From: Vanilla planifolia
Taxonomy: Eukaryota; Streptophyta; Magnoliopsida; Asparagales; Orchidaceae
Direction: 5' to 3'
NCBI GenBank assembly: GCA_023846275.1
Contig: CM043875.1
Coordinates: 40,082,633-40,146,632, forward strand
Length of the DNA: 64,000 bases
Part shown: positions 10,999-23,420 of the stretch, piece after piece
How positions within the stretch are numbered: the stretch's first letter is position 1
Layout: each line of letters begins with the position of its first letter
Position numbers and translations under genes: made by a program
The notes under the pieces: generated by a model
Database searches by the model: none
Seen by the model: only the letters and a program-made list of their open reading frames with translations
What the model was told of the DNA's origin: nothing

Positions 10999-11740
10999 AC
11001 GCTTTGTAGTAATTGTTAATGATATATATGCATTATTTTTCTATAAACTAAAATGCAATGTAAAGAGGAGTTCTATAAACTAGTGCTGTAGCTAAGGCGG
11101 GGGACTCAAGAAACTTGAAGTGTTTGCTTTGATATGCTTGCATTGGTTTAAAAGGCTAACTTGAGTTCCTGTAATCCCAATAAATAGTCATTTTGGTTGT
11201 GGTCAATTTCATGGTTTTCATTGTTTGTGGATATGGGTTTTTTTTAAATCTCAATCAAATTTTTATAATTAATTTTTAAATATTTTTTTAGTTTAGAAAT
11301 AAAAGATTTTTTTTAAAAATAAATCAGTGAATTTATGAAGAAATGAGAAGTGGTCCAAATATCATCAAAAGTTTCATTTTAAACTTAAGATTTGGTTGAG
11401 AACAAAACAACCTAAAGTTGATTTTATACATTCAATTCATCATAAAATCTTGATCGCAATCACTCCAAAATTAAAAAAAACTTTAATTGATGAAATTACT
11501 TGAAATTTAATACCTTAATCTTAACTTAAAATTTGCTTAACATGATTACTTTGAATGAAAATGTTGATAATAAGATGCAATTTGAAAAAAAAATGATTTT
11601 TAAAGGTAATAGTGAAAAGTTTTGCTAACTAATCTTTTGTTATTATAGCCATTTTGATTTAAATTATTATAAAAGAAAATATAAAAAATTAGAATGCTCT
11701 AATAAGTTTGATCATATGCATAAATTTTGAGCCAAATTCT
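10999..11740. other. AT-rich spacer downstream of the kinase gene
   Basis: 3' flank followed by AT-rich sequence; no gene, RNA or clear repeat unit seen. Confidence 0.5.
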
Positions 11741-11749
11741 TTTACCAAT

Positions 11750-12720
11750 CTAGGTGTTGGTAGTTGGTGATAGGTGACATGATAATAAGAGATAGCTAGA
11801 ACATGGGTGATAGTATATTGAAATAGTAAACATAAAAAAACTTCTATAAATAAAGGTGCTTGGTTCCTTCAACAATCAAAGAATCACAAGGACAAGGGAC
11901 TAAAAATTGCATAAGACCTTTTTTTATTTTGAGATTTTCACTTTTGCTTGGTGATAGTATTTTCTTTATTTTCTTAATAATTCTTTCTTATTATATCTTT
12001 GTTTATAAATTGAGTGTAAATATTATATCATATGATTTACATAATTTAATCTTATAAAAAGTTTTCTATTAAATTTCATGTAATCTATTTTATATTTTAA
12101 CTTACTTTCAAATTGGATATATAGATTATTATTACTGTGTTATTTTTTTAATCAATGGAATAAAAAGTATCCCATTGCACCATCTCTCTATTAAGTGAAA
12201 ATAGTGCTAGATTGTTGTTATTATTGAATAATATTAAAAACACTATAACAAGAATATGAAGTTTAATAATGTCAAATTGGACATTGTGAAAGGCCAAGAC
12301 AAAGAACATCTTATTTTGCAAGGACTTCTATGCTCCAAGTGAGAAGGGTGAAGCTAAGCTAAAAGAGATTAGAATTCTATTGAAATAACAATAATCAAAA
12401 AGCCATTTGGACCCACTAAAGGGTGGTTCAATGCAATATATTCCATAACTTTTCTAATTAAACTTCTTTGGAAGCTATTGAAATATCTTGAAAGACAATA
12501 GGTAAAATTATTCTTGAATAAAAAACATGTTAATTTGAAGTACAATGGTAAATCCATAGCAATGCATCTAAATAAATTTTAATTTTTAATAAATCTATTG
12601 GCCATTATCAAGATGATGGTTGATGATTGACTTTAAGAACTACTTCAATGCTCCATGATAGACAATTAAGAGATCATGGTTGTAACTCTCAGTAATTCTA
12701 TTTTAAGAATTAGTGCTTAC
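11750..12720 (+). mobile_element. Ty1/copia fragment: LTR promoter and gag
   Basis: A TATA-like TATAAATAAAGG at 11845-11856 sits in LTR-like sequence and is followed 400 bp later by a decayed gag frame. Only this 5' part of a copia element is recognisable; protease and pol are absent downstream. Boundaries are approximate. Confidence 0.6.
12256..12720 (+). pseudogene. Copia gag (UBN2-type) remnant
   Basis: After an ATG at 12256 (MKFNNVKLDIVKGQD), conserved blocks of the UBN2 gag domain appear: VNLKYNGKSIAMHLNKF, then INLLAIIKMMVDD, then VVTLSNSIL. They match the usual copia order (LVN-KY--G-S--EHLN-F, then INQL, then DDELQALLLLSSLP, then LVVSLSNS). Stops interrupt the frame in at least three places. 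It would once have encoded the capsid protein. Confidence 0.75.
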
Positions 12721-13360
12721 CACTAGTTAAGTCGTACATAATTTGCGAAATGAATAATCAAGAAATTGATGATCAAGAATGTCACATTCTTCTTGCTTCA
12801 TAGAGTTAGTCTTGTTTTTAACATCTACTAACTAATAGAGTAAATTTTCTATTTACCTCTTGTAAATACCAAAATCTTGACTTTAAACTTGTCAATTTTG
12901 ACTTGTCTGTCTCTTATTTCATTTTATGAAATTAAGTTAATAACTATATGCAAAAAGAAAATCTAAATTTAATATTTAAACCTTATTATTATAATAATAG
13001 TTGTTGGGATTGTAAATGCCTGAACTCACTTGGGCTACATCTTTGAGATAATTATAGAGACAAACTTCTTAAACTTGTTTATTAATCATTGAAGAGTTCA
13101 TCATTTATAATCAATACAATACATAATGTAAGGTTAAAGAGAGTAATAAAATAGTATTTACATATAGAAAATAAAAGAGAACTACAAGATGAATAAAGAG
13201 CAAAAGATTTATGTGAAAATTAAAACTTAAGATGAAACATAATTGCACTTTGGAATATCTTTACTATAATTTGAGAACAAGTTTTTTTTGTAAGCTTCAC
13301 TCTTATGTTCCAACAATAATCCATAATAGCTCTTAAGAATAAGTGGAGAAGACATGGTGA
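12721..13360. other. AT-rich spacer
   Basis: No gene seen. TGTTGGGATTGTAAA at about 13002 looks like a plant LTR start but I could not find its partner. Confidence 0.4.
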
Positions 13361-13990
13361 TATTCTCTTTATATGATCCCTCGAAGTAATTACAACATGT
13401 ACATCATATATTATGATACCACATTATCAATAGAATGATCTAAAGAACAGGTTAACCAAAAATTATCATACAAACCATCATATAGTACAAGCAAAGGAGA
13501 AAGAATAAAACATAATTAAATCAAAACATCATACAATACAATATACAGTATCGTATAGTATGACAAAAAAGATGATTAGATATAGAAGTATTGTATAATA
13601 CAATTAACAACATCATTATAGTATGATGACTTATGAGGTTGTCCAATACCTAACAAGTTGGACTAATCTGATAAGGTAAATAAGCGATTAGTGAAATCAC
13701 ATAATACAAAGTATAAGGCGTACCAATACAATTAATAAGAAAGAGAGAGAGAATGAGAGCAAAAGGGATCAAATAAGATGAAATTTCACATGAAGAGTAA
13801 CCTAAACCTAGATACATCATACAGTACAATCTGTATTTAAACAAATGACTAATAGATAATAGAAATATGATGAATGATAGAACTAATAATGAAGAGAATC
13901 ATATAGTATGATAACATATATCATATCGTTTAATGATTTACAAAATATACATGTTATAATTTCTAAACAATTATTATATCATACTTATAA
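13360..13990 (+). repeat. AT-rich LTR-like block (ATCATA/TATGAT family)
   Basis: Dense short motifs such as ATCATATAGTATGAT and ATACAATAC characterise this block and recur at about 2.5-3.0, 17.6-18.1, 27.0-27.7, 42.8-43.9, 49.5-50.2, 53.3-54.2 and 63.4-63.8 kb. Here it lies just before the gypsy gag, which suits a 5' LTR of that element. Exact ends cannot be set by eye. Confidence 0.45.
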
Positions 13991-14189
13991 TATCAAATTT
14001 TTTAGTAATGAGATGCATGATAAATTATGTAGAATGGTCAAGAAACCACAATGATTTTGAAGAAGAAATAAAAAACTTATTAAATCTAAGGATACTAAAT
14101 TCTTATGTTATAAATGATCATGATGGAAGGAAAAGAATATCAGGAGTGCAATCAAGAAAGGAGGCACCTAATAAGAATGAGAGCTACAC

Positions 14190-14790
14190 TAATAGGTTGG
14201 TGAAACGATTCTTAAGGCTATGACCACCTATTTGGGTGATGATGTGTCTCCATTCTATGTCAAGGATCAGCTCGAGAGAACTGAAATGCTATTTTATAGT
14301 ATGGCTTGCAACGATCATCAACAAGTACTATTAATAGTGTTAATATTGGACAATGCTGTTGGGCATTCATGGAAAAAGGAAAAAGAATATTGTTTAGAGA
14401 CAAACCCAAATAAAATATATGTTAGAGAGATTTATGTTGTTCATTTCTAAAATGATAAATTTTAATTTCTAGAATCAACCAAAGGAAAAATGCAAGATGA
14501 AATGTCAAGGTTGTACCAAGGGAATATCACTATCAATAAATATGAATAGACATCTTCCAAGGCTTATATGTTACACTTAAGAAATAATGGCATTTGAGAA
14601 GCACAAATGTTATCTCTTTAAAAAAAGATTGAAGTATGCAATTTTAAGTCTAGTGGTATCATTAGAGTTTGATTCTTATAGAAAATTGGTGGAGGCTATC
14701 CAAAAGATAGAATATGATATTGAACTAATTGAATCAAGTAATGAAAAGAGGAAAGATAATTTTATGTCATAAAAGCAAATAAGAAACAAA
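14190..14790 (+). pseudogene. Gypsy gag remnant
   Basis: Across frames one reads RFLRL-PP, DQLERTEMLFYSMACNDHQQ, GHSWKKEKEYCLETNPNKI and SLVVSLEFDSYRKLVEAIQK. These match the retrotransposon gag domain (RFLRLNPPTFGG, then WL-R-ERM---M-C-DHQKV, then GHWW, then SLVV--EFDSY-KLVEA-QKIE). The pieces fall in at least three frames, so several indels have occurred. Confidence 0.8.
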
Positions 14791-14893
14791 AGATAGGTGG
14801 GTAGACTTTAAGCAAAAATAATGAAAAAAATATCATATTATTAGATATGCAAAAAAAGTTCACTATGATGAATGTAGGAAGATAACAATAAAA

Positions 14894-14935
14894 TGTTTTG
14901 ATTGTGGAAACTTTAAGCATTATGCCAAGAAATGC
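14894..14935 (+). pseudogene. CCHC zinc knuckle of gypsy gag
   Basis: The frame reads CFDCGNFKHYAKKC, a complete C-X2-C-X4-H-X4-C knuckle that would bind element RNA. All four metal ligands are intact although flanking frames are broken. Confidence 0.85.
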
Positions 14936-15099
14936 CTACAAAAACCAAAGCATACTAATAAGAGAGAGATGGTAGCAATAGTAAACGAAAGAGCCAGACT
15001 TCTGTGAAGCCTCGGATGACATGAACCTGAATAAATGCCACAAATCTATTTAAAGCTCTAGTATCATCCAATGTGATCACAAGTATTTTACAATTTTTA

Positions 15100-15195
15100 A
15101 GTAAATCTATAATAGTTTTATTTGATTATAGTGCACCACAATCTTTTATATCTATAAGCATGGTCAAAGAGACCTTGATTGAACATTGTAATTAG
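15100..15195 (+). pseudogene. Gypsy aspartic protease remnant
   Basis: The frame reads IIVLFDYSAPQSFIS, corresponding to the conserved VLFDSGASHSFIS. The active-site triad DSG has become DYS, so the fragment would be inactive even if translated. Confidence 0.75.
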
Positions 15196-15439
15196 AAAAT
15201 CCTTTAATAATCACTCTACTTACCTATGAAATAATAATATGAAATGAATATATTGTTGAGAATGTAGAAATAAATAGAATCCCATTTATTCATGAGTTAT
15301 AGTTAGCAATAATCATTTTTTTAAAAAAAATTAGAGGTATTATTTATTTGGTGTAAAGGCACCAATTTATTTAGATTGTTAGAAGCTCAAATATATATTC
15401 ATTCCAAAGAGATTGAATCTATAATAAAAACTTTGATTG

Positions 15440-15525
15440 TAATTGATAAAATATTATGATTTAGAGAATATTTATCATAGAGGAAAGGCCAGTACGGTGG
15501 TAAGTGCATTAAGTTGAAAGACAAG
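15440..15525 (+). pseudogene. Gypsy RNase H end remnant
   Basis: IYHRGKASTVVSALS followed by a stop matches YHPGKANVVADALSRK, the hallmark at the end of gypsy RNase H. It lies only about 250 bp after protease, so nearly all of reverse transcriptase is missing. Confidence 0.75.
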
Positions 15526-15834
15526 TTTAAATGATTGTAACTCTATAATAACAAATCATGCATCAGGATGAATAAGTTGCATTCAAATGCCATATCAACA
15601 ACTAATAAGATAAACTTTAATGAAGTTTCAATATTAGTACGATAACTTAATAACTTAAACTTTTTTTGAGTTCTAGATGAAGAGCTACAAAAAGTTAAAA
15701 CAAAAAATTTTAAGAGAATAAGAAACATATTTTCATCTCAATCAAGAGAATGATTTTCTCTACTATAAAAATAGATTACATATTCCCAATTAAGTGGAAA
15801 CATAATAAATATTATTATAAGAAGCACATGAGTC

Positions 15835-15975
15835 TCGGTATTCAGTAAGTCTCGACATAATCAAGAAGTATCAAGACATGAAAGCCAGATTTTGATGGCT
15901 AAGAATTAAGAAGGACATACAAAAAATGATAAGCAAATGTGTGGTATGCCAACAAATTAAAGGAGAGTATTAAAA
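15835..15975 (+). pseudogene. Gypsy integrase zinc-finger remnant
   Basis: KKYQDMKARF, a stop, WLRIKKDIQKMISKCVVCQQ and IKGEY follow the pattern of the gypsy HHCC domain (Y-DL---FWW-GMK-DI---V-KC-VCQQVK-EH). The Cys pair CVVC is intact. The match ends at about 15980, where foreign sequence begins. Confidence 0.8.
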
Positions 15976-16019
15976 ACTTATAAACTTTAAAACATCTTCT
16001 TATACCTTTATCAACACAG

Positions 16020-17350
16020 CCACAAGAGAAACATTTTCTTATACCTTTTCGGTCTAAGCTTTGGGAGCATGCTCCCTTCCACTCTTTGCGAGCCGTCAAC
16101 CGAGGAAGGGAAGAGGTTCAGAGCCACATAAGGAACCTTGTTGGTAACTCTTCTCGTCTCCTCCTCAAAGAATCTCGATGAGCAACTATGAGAACCTTAA
16201 CTGAGGAGCTTATTACTACCCGTCACTATACAATCTTAGCTTGCAACTTGTGCCCAAGGTCAGAGAAGGCTTTACGAAGCCATTCTTCTCCAGCGATGGT
16301 GAGGTGGGGTGGAAGTTATTTCCACCTCGAATGCAGCAACCCCAAGCCTGGTTCGATGTGCGATTTGTGGTTCTATAGCACCAGGGACAGCGCTTTGTCG
16401 CTTTACATGATTCAACCGATCCCTCCTTCACCTTTTTCTTCAATTCATCAAAATGAATGCTGCATGCAGGTGATATTATAAGCGTTGTTGGATTCCTTCC
16501 AAATTTGTGAGATTTGCCTATACTCTTCCTTCTTGGTTGGACAGAAAGAGTTTTGTCGCAAGCCGTGGGTCGTCGAAAAGTTTGATTTCCATGGAGGCGA
16601 GTTGAAGGTGCTGATTGGAGTTCAATTTCAGCCTTAGCTATGCTGTGTTATCCATTGGATTTGGAGGGATTCTCCTTTGCTCTTCATTCCATGCCTTAGG
16701 TCACTAGTCGTGTTTTCTATTGGATGTGGATGGAGGTACTGGCAAAATCACTCAAATTAACATTTCATTAATTGAATGGAAGGGAGATATCCGATAGTAA
16801 ACAAGGCTAAAAGAGGAACAAAAGTGATGGTTAATTATTAGTTGCAATTTCTGGTTGTTGATCGAGATTTACTCTTTTAAACCATCAGTGGGGTGATGCA
16901 AACCTCAAAGTTAACAAGTTTTTCATATTTTCCTTCAAGGCCCCTCATCATGTGGAGACTTGTAAGTGGTGATGTTGGTGTTGTCTAGGCAAAAACTTCA
17001 CTACAGTCGTTTGAGGAAACAAACAAAGGAGTCTGTGGGGTTATATAAAAGAGATGGATAAACTTTTGTCAAAGTGATTAGACTAAGTTAAAAGGGAAGA
17101 AGCCAAGCAATCAAACCTTCATCCTATAGCAGACTTGTGTTACCAAATTTTATTGCAAGAATACATAGCCTTAGGACATAATTCATTATTATGGAGTCAC
17201 AAATAAGGAGATATCACATAGAAATCATAAAGCTATTGGGTGGAGTCTTGCACATGCCAAGCTTAGGTGCTAAGCAATCTTAAGGTTGTGAATTTCTTCC
17301 ATACATTGCTCAATAGAGATTGAGGGATTGAAGCTAATTCGACAAGCTCT
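16020..17350. other. GC-elevated block of unknown origin inserted in the gypsy integrase
   Basis: This block is clearly richer in G+C than its surroundings. It sits between the two halves of the gypsy integrase, so it was inserted, alone or with the AT-rich block that follows. The best frame is 16188-16481 (+, 97 residues, with CNLCPRSEKALRSHSS); an overlapping + frame reads EGFTKPFFSSDGEVGWKLF and is open for about 60 residues before a stop. I recognise no family. Possibilities are a LINE ORF1 remnant, a captured gene fragment or the untranslated part of another element. Confidence 0.45.
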
Positions 17351-17359
17351 CAAGGAAAA

Positions 17360-18600
17360 TAAGTAAATTTAAATAACTATAATATATGTATGATACTATT
17401 TTATGATTATTAAGTATTTAATATAGTAGCATGGGATCCTTTTCTTTATGCATAATGTTTTGCATCATTATTTATATATTATGTAATAAATAATAACAAT
17501 AAGGAGGTAAAATAATTGATTGATTTAGTGATACTAATAATATGAAATATATGAAACAAATATGATAAAAAATAAAGAAAGTAAATGAGAAAAGAATTAA
17601 AAGGAATAAAGGTCAGAGATAAATATTTGTGACATAAGATTGCATGAATACTTGATATGATTCAAACTATATGGGTTTTGTTATAATGATTATACTAATG
17701 ATGATATTGATGTATCATAGATATATTTTGATTAGAATGAGTTAAGATAAGAACGATAGTATTTGTCAAATGATATTATCTGTAATTATCATACTCCATT
17801 ATCACTATGAGTAGAGATAAGATGATAATGTAATATGATGAGATATCAGACCCCATAAGATATGAGATAAGATCTGTATGTTGTTTACTTGGTACATATA
17901 TTATAAGTGATGAGTAGTTTGTTGTGTGATCTAGCAGTCTAAATATGAGATTCATTATGACTTGGACATAATATATGATGAGATTTTAGCAAATGATATG
18001 TGATATGTCTACAAGTTAAGGTTTATACATTATGATGTGAATATGATAAAGATGAGATGAGATCACACAATATTAGAATAATGATTATTTGGGAAATACC
18101 TAGGAATTGAGGATAAGTATGAGTATTATGAAGAAGATGAGAATCCACATTATGATGTAAAAATTTAGAAAACCTGAGAATAAAATGTTAATCTAGAAAT
18201 ATATATAGAGATTGAATTTTAGATATATAAAGAGAATTATAGTGGTTAGAGCGATGTGCAATCACGAATATAATTAGAGGTTATATTTGTGCATCTTTTG
18301 TGTTGTTTATTTTATATATTTCTACATATTGATCACAAGTTTTATATGTTTATTCAACTTTTTATATATTGATGTCATCATTCTATTAGAATATGTTTTA
18401 TATGTTTTATATGTTTTAGATGATGATCACAAGCTCTTATTAATTATTCTTTATTATTCTTTTTATAATTTATCTTGTTATTGTATTTCTTTTATATTAT
18501 TTTTTAGATAAAACTTAACCTATTAGATTTTCAAGCTCATTATGCATTTATATTACAATTCAAAATTTTAAAACATTAAGATATAAGAAACCTTAGTTGC
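17360..18600 (+). repeat. Gypsy LTR-like block nested in the gypsy element
   Basis: It contains the ATCATA/TATGAT motif family (17640-18120). A later part (18500-18700, with TCAAGCTCAT, GATGAGGTGTGCTTG and a GT-rich tail) resembles the 3' part of Del/Tekay LTRs. Together with 16.0-17.35 kb it separates the integrase zinc finger from the integrase core. The frame at 18287-18511 is low-complexity hydrophobic sequence and not a gene. Confidence 0.4.
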
Positions 18601-19078
18601 ACGTAAGATGAGGTGTGCTTGATAACAGGTTTACGAGGAGTCTTGTGATATATTTTTTTCAGATATTACTTATGTATTTAAGAAAAGAAAGTTGTATATG
18701 AGCTATTTGAAAATATATAAATTATTTGATTATTTTGTTAAGTGGATGCCTTATGGATGTGTCTTTGTCGAAATTGTATTTAGAGATATTTGAATTTGTG
18801 ATAAGTTTATTTATCTATGTAATTGATTATTGATAATTATAAATATATATACAAAGAAAATAAAATTTTTAAGGAAAATTTGTCTATTTTAATTCTCAAA
18901 TTATATCTTAATTTGAATAAGAATTAAAATAAAATGAAAGTGACAATTAGTTTTATTATCATCATTACTTAGATAGGTGGATAATATCCTCAATTGTATG
19001 AAGACTTTGATTTATCTTAATCCTAAAACTATTAGGATTGATATTAGAATAAGATGTTAAGTAAGACATGATAATAAT

Positions 19079-19340
19079 GTCTGATAAAGACTCGAAGTTT
19101 ATCTCATAATGTTTATAAAGAAAGTACACAAAGAATTTGACACTCAAAATTTAGTATAGCTTTCCATTCATAGACCGATGGGCAAATCGAGCAAGCAATT
19201 TGAACCTTGAAAGATATGTTAAGACTATGTGCATTAGACTTTGAAAGAAGCTTGGATTCATGTCCTCTATTAACTGAAATTACTTATAACATCAATTACA
19301 AATCAAGTATTGAGATAGAACCTTTTAAAACGTTATAATA
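19079..19340 (+). pseudogene. Gypsy integrase core remnant
   Basis: SDKDSKFIS, then FHS-TDGQIEQAI, then TLKDMLRLCALDFERSLDS and ITYNINYKSSIEIEPFKTLY follow the conserved gypsy integrase (SDRD-KF-S, HPQTDGQSER, TLEDMLRACVLDF--SWD, EFAYNNSY--SIGM-PYEALY). The first Asp of the SDRD block and the TDGQ block remain, but the catalytic Glu context has changed and stops are present. Confidence 0.85.
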
Positions 19341-19619
19341 AAGGAAATGTCAATTACTAATATGGTGGTATGAAGAGATGAAAAGGCATTTTTTAGGTCA
19401 AAGATTATTAGAAAAATTATAAAAAAGATAAATAGTTAGCATTAACCAACAATGTAAGAGAAGAAAAAAGAGAAAAAATAATCTCTAAGAGTTTAGAGAG
19501 AATTTGGAAAGGGTCGAGCTTACAGTAATGACAAACCTGAGGAGATCCAACAATGGGTACTATAACAAATGAGAAATTAGAACAAAGATCTAAACTTTGG
19601 TAGACCACTAAAAGGGAAT

Positions 19620-20110
19620 TGAGAGGTATGCAATCTTATACCTTTATGTATTTTCTTTAATGATTGATGTATTATAAGATAGAAGTCCTTAATAATAAAA
19701 GAAATGACGAAATAGTTAAGATGCATGTATAGGCAAGTTATGCTTATGAGTTGAAGTTTGATGCATGATATTTGCTAAAAGTATAGAATCGTAAGAGAAA
19801 ATCTTAAAAACATTATTGAAGATGCTTGATCTTTTATGAATAATAATTTTCTTATAACATGCGGTTTTCACATGTTGCTTAAGTATGAAATATGGTGTTT
19901 CTTTATTTTCATTATTTATTTGAACATTTGTGTGACAATGTTCATGAAAAAGAAAAAAAATATAATTATTACTTATGATAGTAGCCTCAAAGGAAAAAGA
20001 AAAGATATCATTATGAAGAGAGAAAAAAGAAAAAAAAGCAAAAACAAATGCAAAAAAGATTTGATCAAGGGAAGAAAATATTCAAAGATGAAAGAATAAA
20101 TGACTATATG
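19620..20110 (+). other. Decayed 3' part of the gypsy element, no gene called
   Basis: A frame of 87 residues at 19836-20099 ends in a run of Lys and Arg residues and reflects A-rich sequence. It has no domain. It probably lies in the 3' region of the gypsy element. Confidence 0.4.
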
Positions 20111-22190
20111 AAATGATGGCTACTATTCTGAAATGATAGTTTCAAAGATAACCCAAATGAGCTACTAATCTAGGATGTTTAAATTGGATAATGGATTTCT
20201 AAACATACTTATCCAATTATGAAATTATGTTTCTCTAAACCAATCTTTAAGTAGATAAAATGTTAAAGGAGATTAGTAAATTTAGAAATGTGATAAAGGC
20301 TAATATGGTAAAATCTTTCGCATGAAAATCTACTTTACTTTTATGATTTATTTACATGCTATATTTATATCGTAATTCTTGTAATTGACCAATGCATACA
20401 ACTACCCAATATTTATTTTCTTTTAATGTATGTACTTGTATTTGTCTTTGTCCACTGTTAATTGGCTCATCTTTTTTTGGCTTAAACTTTTATGTAAAAA
20501 TAAGACACACAAAGGGACTATAGAAGAACAATGAGGACTATCATGAGATGACATTGCTTAGAAGATGCTTTTAGTAGTTTTAAATATTTAATTTATTTGG
20601 GAAAAATTATGTATTATAATTGTAATCATGTTATCATTGGCTTGATATTTTAAGTTGTAAGAATAATTATAACTTAAAAGTTTTAGTATTTTCAATGTTA
20701 AGTGGTTTTCATATAAAAAGTGTTTAAATGAATTTTGGGCTTCGAAATGGCATTATTTATGAGCAAAACAATTTTTATTTTTCTTTTGCTTGTCTTTTAA
20801 ATGGGTTTTTAATAAAGAGAGTTTTATGATTTGTTTTTGTTACATGGTTTTAAAAAAAGAAAAAAATTCATAGCTTTAAAAATGACAAGAGGAAAAAAAG
20901 TAAAATAAATTATTGTCATAGCATCAAAATCTAGGAAAGGTTGGTAAGGGGTCACCATATTTACATCTCAATTTATTTTATAATTCTTTACTTCATTTGA
21001 TATTTATTATAATTTATAAAATATTCTAATTCTATAATAAAATTATTATTTAATTCTTAAATTTTTTTTATTTTTTGTTTAATAACCTAAATAGTACTTA
21101 TTTTCACCAATTTATTGTCATTGGATTTTTAATAATTGGTACTCCTATTTTAAAACTAACATCCCTTATTATAGTTGTCATAATCTCTATTCAAATTATT
21201 ATACATTTTTATAATTTAATAAATTATAAAAATTTGATCAAATATTAAATAAACTAATATACTTATTAGATGATTAAAATTTTTTCATTCCATAGAATTT
21301 TTTATTAATTTTAAAATAATGAGTTTTCTTCAAAGTAATTTGTCTAACTTTTAGGATTTTATATTAACTTTATTTTCAAAATTTTTTTCTAAGACTAATC
21401 TTAGGACCTAGACATTGATTGGTTAGACCTCTCTAAGGTGACAACAAAAAATTTTTCAAGATGAATCTCAAGATAATGACACTTATTATTTATAAACTAT
21501 CTTTTTAATTCGCTATCATTAAAATATTTTAAAGATAATCTTTAAAAAAAAGGCACCTATTTTTTCGAGCTATTATTTAGTTATGACATCCCACTTAATC
21601 TCAAAGCATGTTTATGTATCAAATATAAGTGGTAAATCTAAAATTTTAAAAAATATTAATTTATGGCCCCAAAATCTATGCACTATGATCCATCATAAGA
21701 TCTAGTGACATATTAGATGAAGATAGTGTCTCAAAAAATCTATTTTTATATCTATATTTAGGTATTCCAATCATATAGATAATATCATCCAAGATATAAG
21801 ATATGTAAACCAAGTATAACAAATAAGATTTATAAGATATCATGTTTAAAATTGATAGACAAAAGTTGTGACCAATAGAAAGACCTAAAGGCGACGAACG
21901 AGGTGACAATCAATTGATGATAAGAGTTGAATAGACAATTGGCAACATATAGTGGACAGTAATAGTCTAGATGACCAAACTTCAACAAATATTGGTTAAT
22001 TTCCCTTGCACAATTGTAGGATGAAACTAAAAACATTCCATACAAATTTAAGAAGCACATTAGATGAATTAGTAAATGATTCAATATGAAAACTAATCAT
22101 GGGTATGCTCAAAAGTTTATTGTTGATGCTTAATCAATAATGTTGCACAATGGGTAACATGGCAAGTTTGAGAAAAATCCTTACTTTGAA
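20110..22190. other. AT-rich spacer, nothing recognised
   Basis: No supported gene. The minus-strand frames at 21676-21909 and 21830-22084 overlap in different frames and show no conserved motif. The stretch may hold the gypsy 3' LTR and the decayed 5' part of the LINE that follows. Confidence 0.4.
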
Positions 22191-22879
22191 CCAATCTTCT
22201 ACAAAAGTGTCAGGTGGTTTAAGTGTGTGATCTTTAATCAGAACCAAGGAAAAAATAATTAATGATAATCCGTCTACCAATCAGCATTATCAAATAAGAG
22301 AAGAGAAAAGTTATGAACAAACTATGAGCAACTCATCTGTTGGACCTGAAGATCATATAGAGAAAGGCCACCATGCCCAATTATTACCTAAAAATGAATC
22401 AAATGTTTTGCCTATATAGTCTAAACAAAAAGAAGCCTTGGAAAAAAATAATCATAAATACAAATTTGTTTGTAATGTGAGAAGTACAATGTCAACAAAA
22501 TTAGTGGAGGATTAGGCAATGATTAAGAAGGTACTCATCTAGATAAAGAGGGATCATTATTGAATTCTAAAGCAATCTTTTAACAAAAAAACTCAATGCA
22601 CTTTGGATGTCCAGGAGTTGAAGAAAAGGCCATAAATTCATGACTAATCTCATCAAGAAATGATGGCTTTATCCTTGTACAAATAAGAAGGTAAAAAATG
22701 AGAGAAAAGAAAGGCATTGAACAATGTATAAGTTTGAAAGGAAATTGTAGAAGTGCATGAATAGCTTTTGTAGAAGCTAACTTGATAAATGGATAATATG
22801 CATATATGAAACATTAGGAGGGCTTTAAACCCTGTATCAATTGCATGCTTTAATCTCTTACTTTGAATTAGCAATATAT

Positions 22880-23420
22880 TGCTGGTAGTTTTGCTTGATC
22901 CTATGGCTCATGAAGGGAAGTAACATAAACTAGCTTCTACTTTGGGTTATACGCATTACATTGGTGATCACTCCAACAAAGTTTGGGTACTATGAAAAAA
23001 CAACATTCAATACAATATTCTACATTTGGTTGAGCAATTTATTTATTAGTAAGTAATTTGAAATAAAAATCAACTAGTATATAATTACACCTTTGTGTAT
23101 ACCAAATGTATAAGAATTCAAAGAAGAGGAATGTAGAGTAAGCTAATAGAAATTAAAAACAACTAGAATGTTCCATGGCTAGTTAGGGGAATTTTAATGT
23201 TATAGCCACAATGTATGAGTACAAAAGTGCCTCAATCCCTTCTCTTACTATAATTAATAAGTTTAAAAATTGTGTAAATCAATGTAACCTTTTAGAACTC
23301 CCATTCAAGGGTCAATCCTTGACCTAGCTTGGTAAAGTTAAAAGCAATTGGGTTTGAAAAGACTAGATAAGTTATTGGCAAATAAAGATTGGATAGAAAT
23401 TAACTTAATTGCAATTGTCC
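22880..23420 (+). pseudogene. LINE endonuclease remnant
   Basis: Blocks read KVWVL, YTKCIR, NVPWLVRG, INKFKNCVNQCNLLELPFKG and QSLT-LGKVKSNWV. They match the plant L1 endonuclease (KIW-FW, VYAKC-R, PWLVGGDFN, FN-CI-EC-L-ELPF-GQSFTW). The GDFN motif has decayed to RGIL, removing the catalytic Asp and Asn. Confidence 0.8.

Larger units (their letters stand above)
14000..19610 (+). mobile_element. Ty3/gypsy (Del/Tekay-like) element, decayed and interrupted
   Basis: Polyprotein pieces occur in the canonical gypsy order on the + strand: gag (14190-14790), CCHC knuckle (14894-14935), protease (15100-15195), the end of RNase H (15440-15525), the integrase zinc finger (15835-15975) and the integrase core (19079-19340). 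Most of reverse transcriptase is deleted between protease and RNase H. Integrase is split by about 3 kb of unrelated DNA (about 16.0-18.9 kb). Integrase after RNase H is diagnostic of gypsy rather than copia. The gag resembles chromovirus Del/Tekay types. Stops throughout show it is dead. Confidence 0.8.

Noticed and set aside
19836..20099. Lys-rich 87-residue frame
   Set aside because: Reflects A-rich DNA downstream of the gypsy integrase; no conserved feature.
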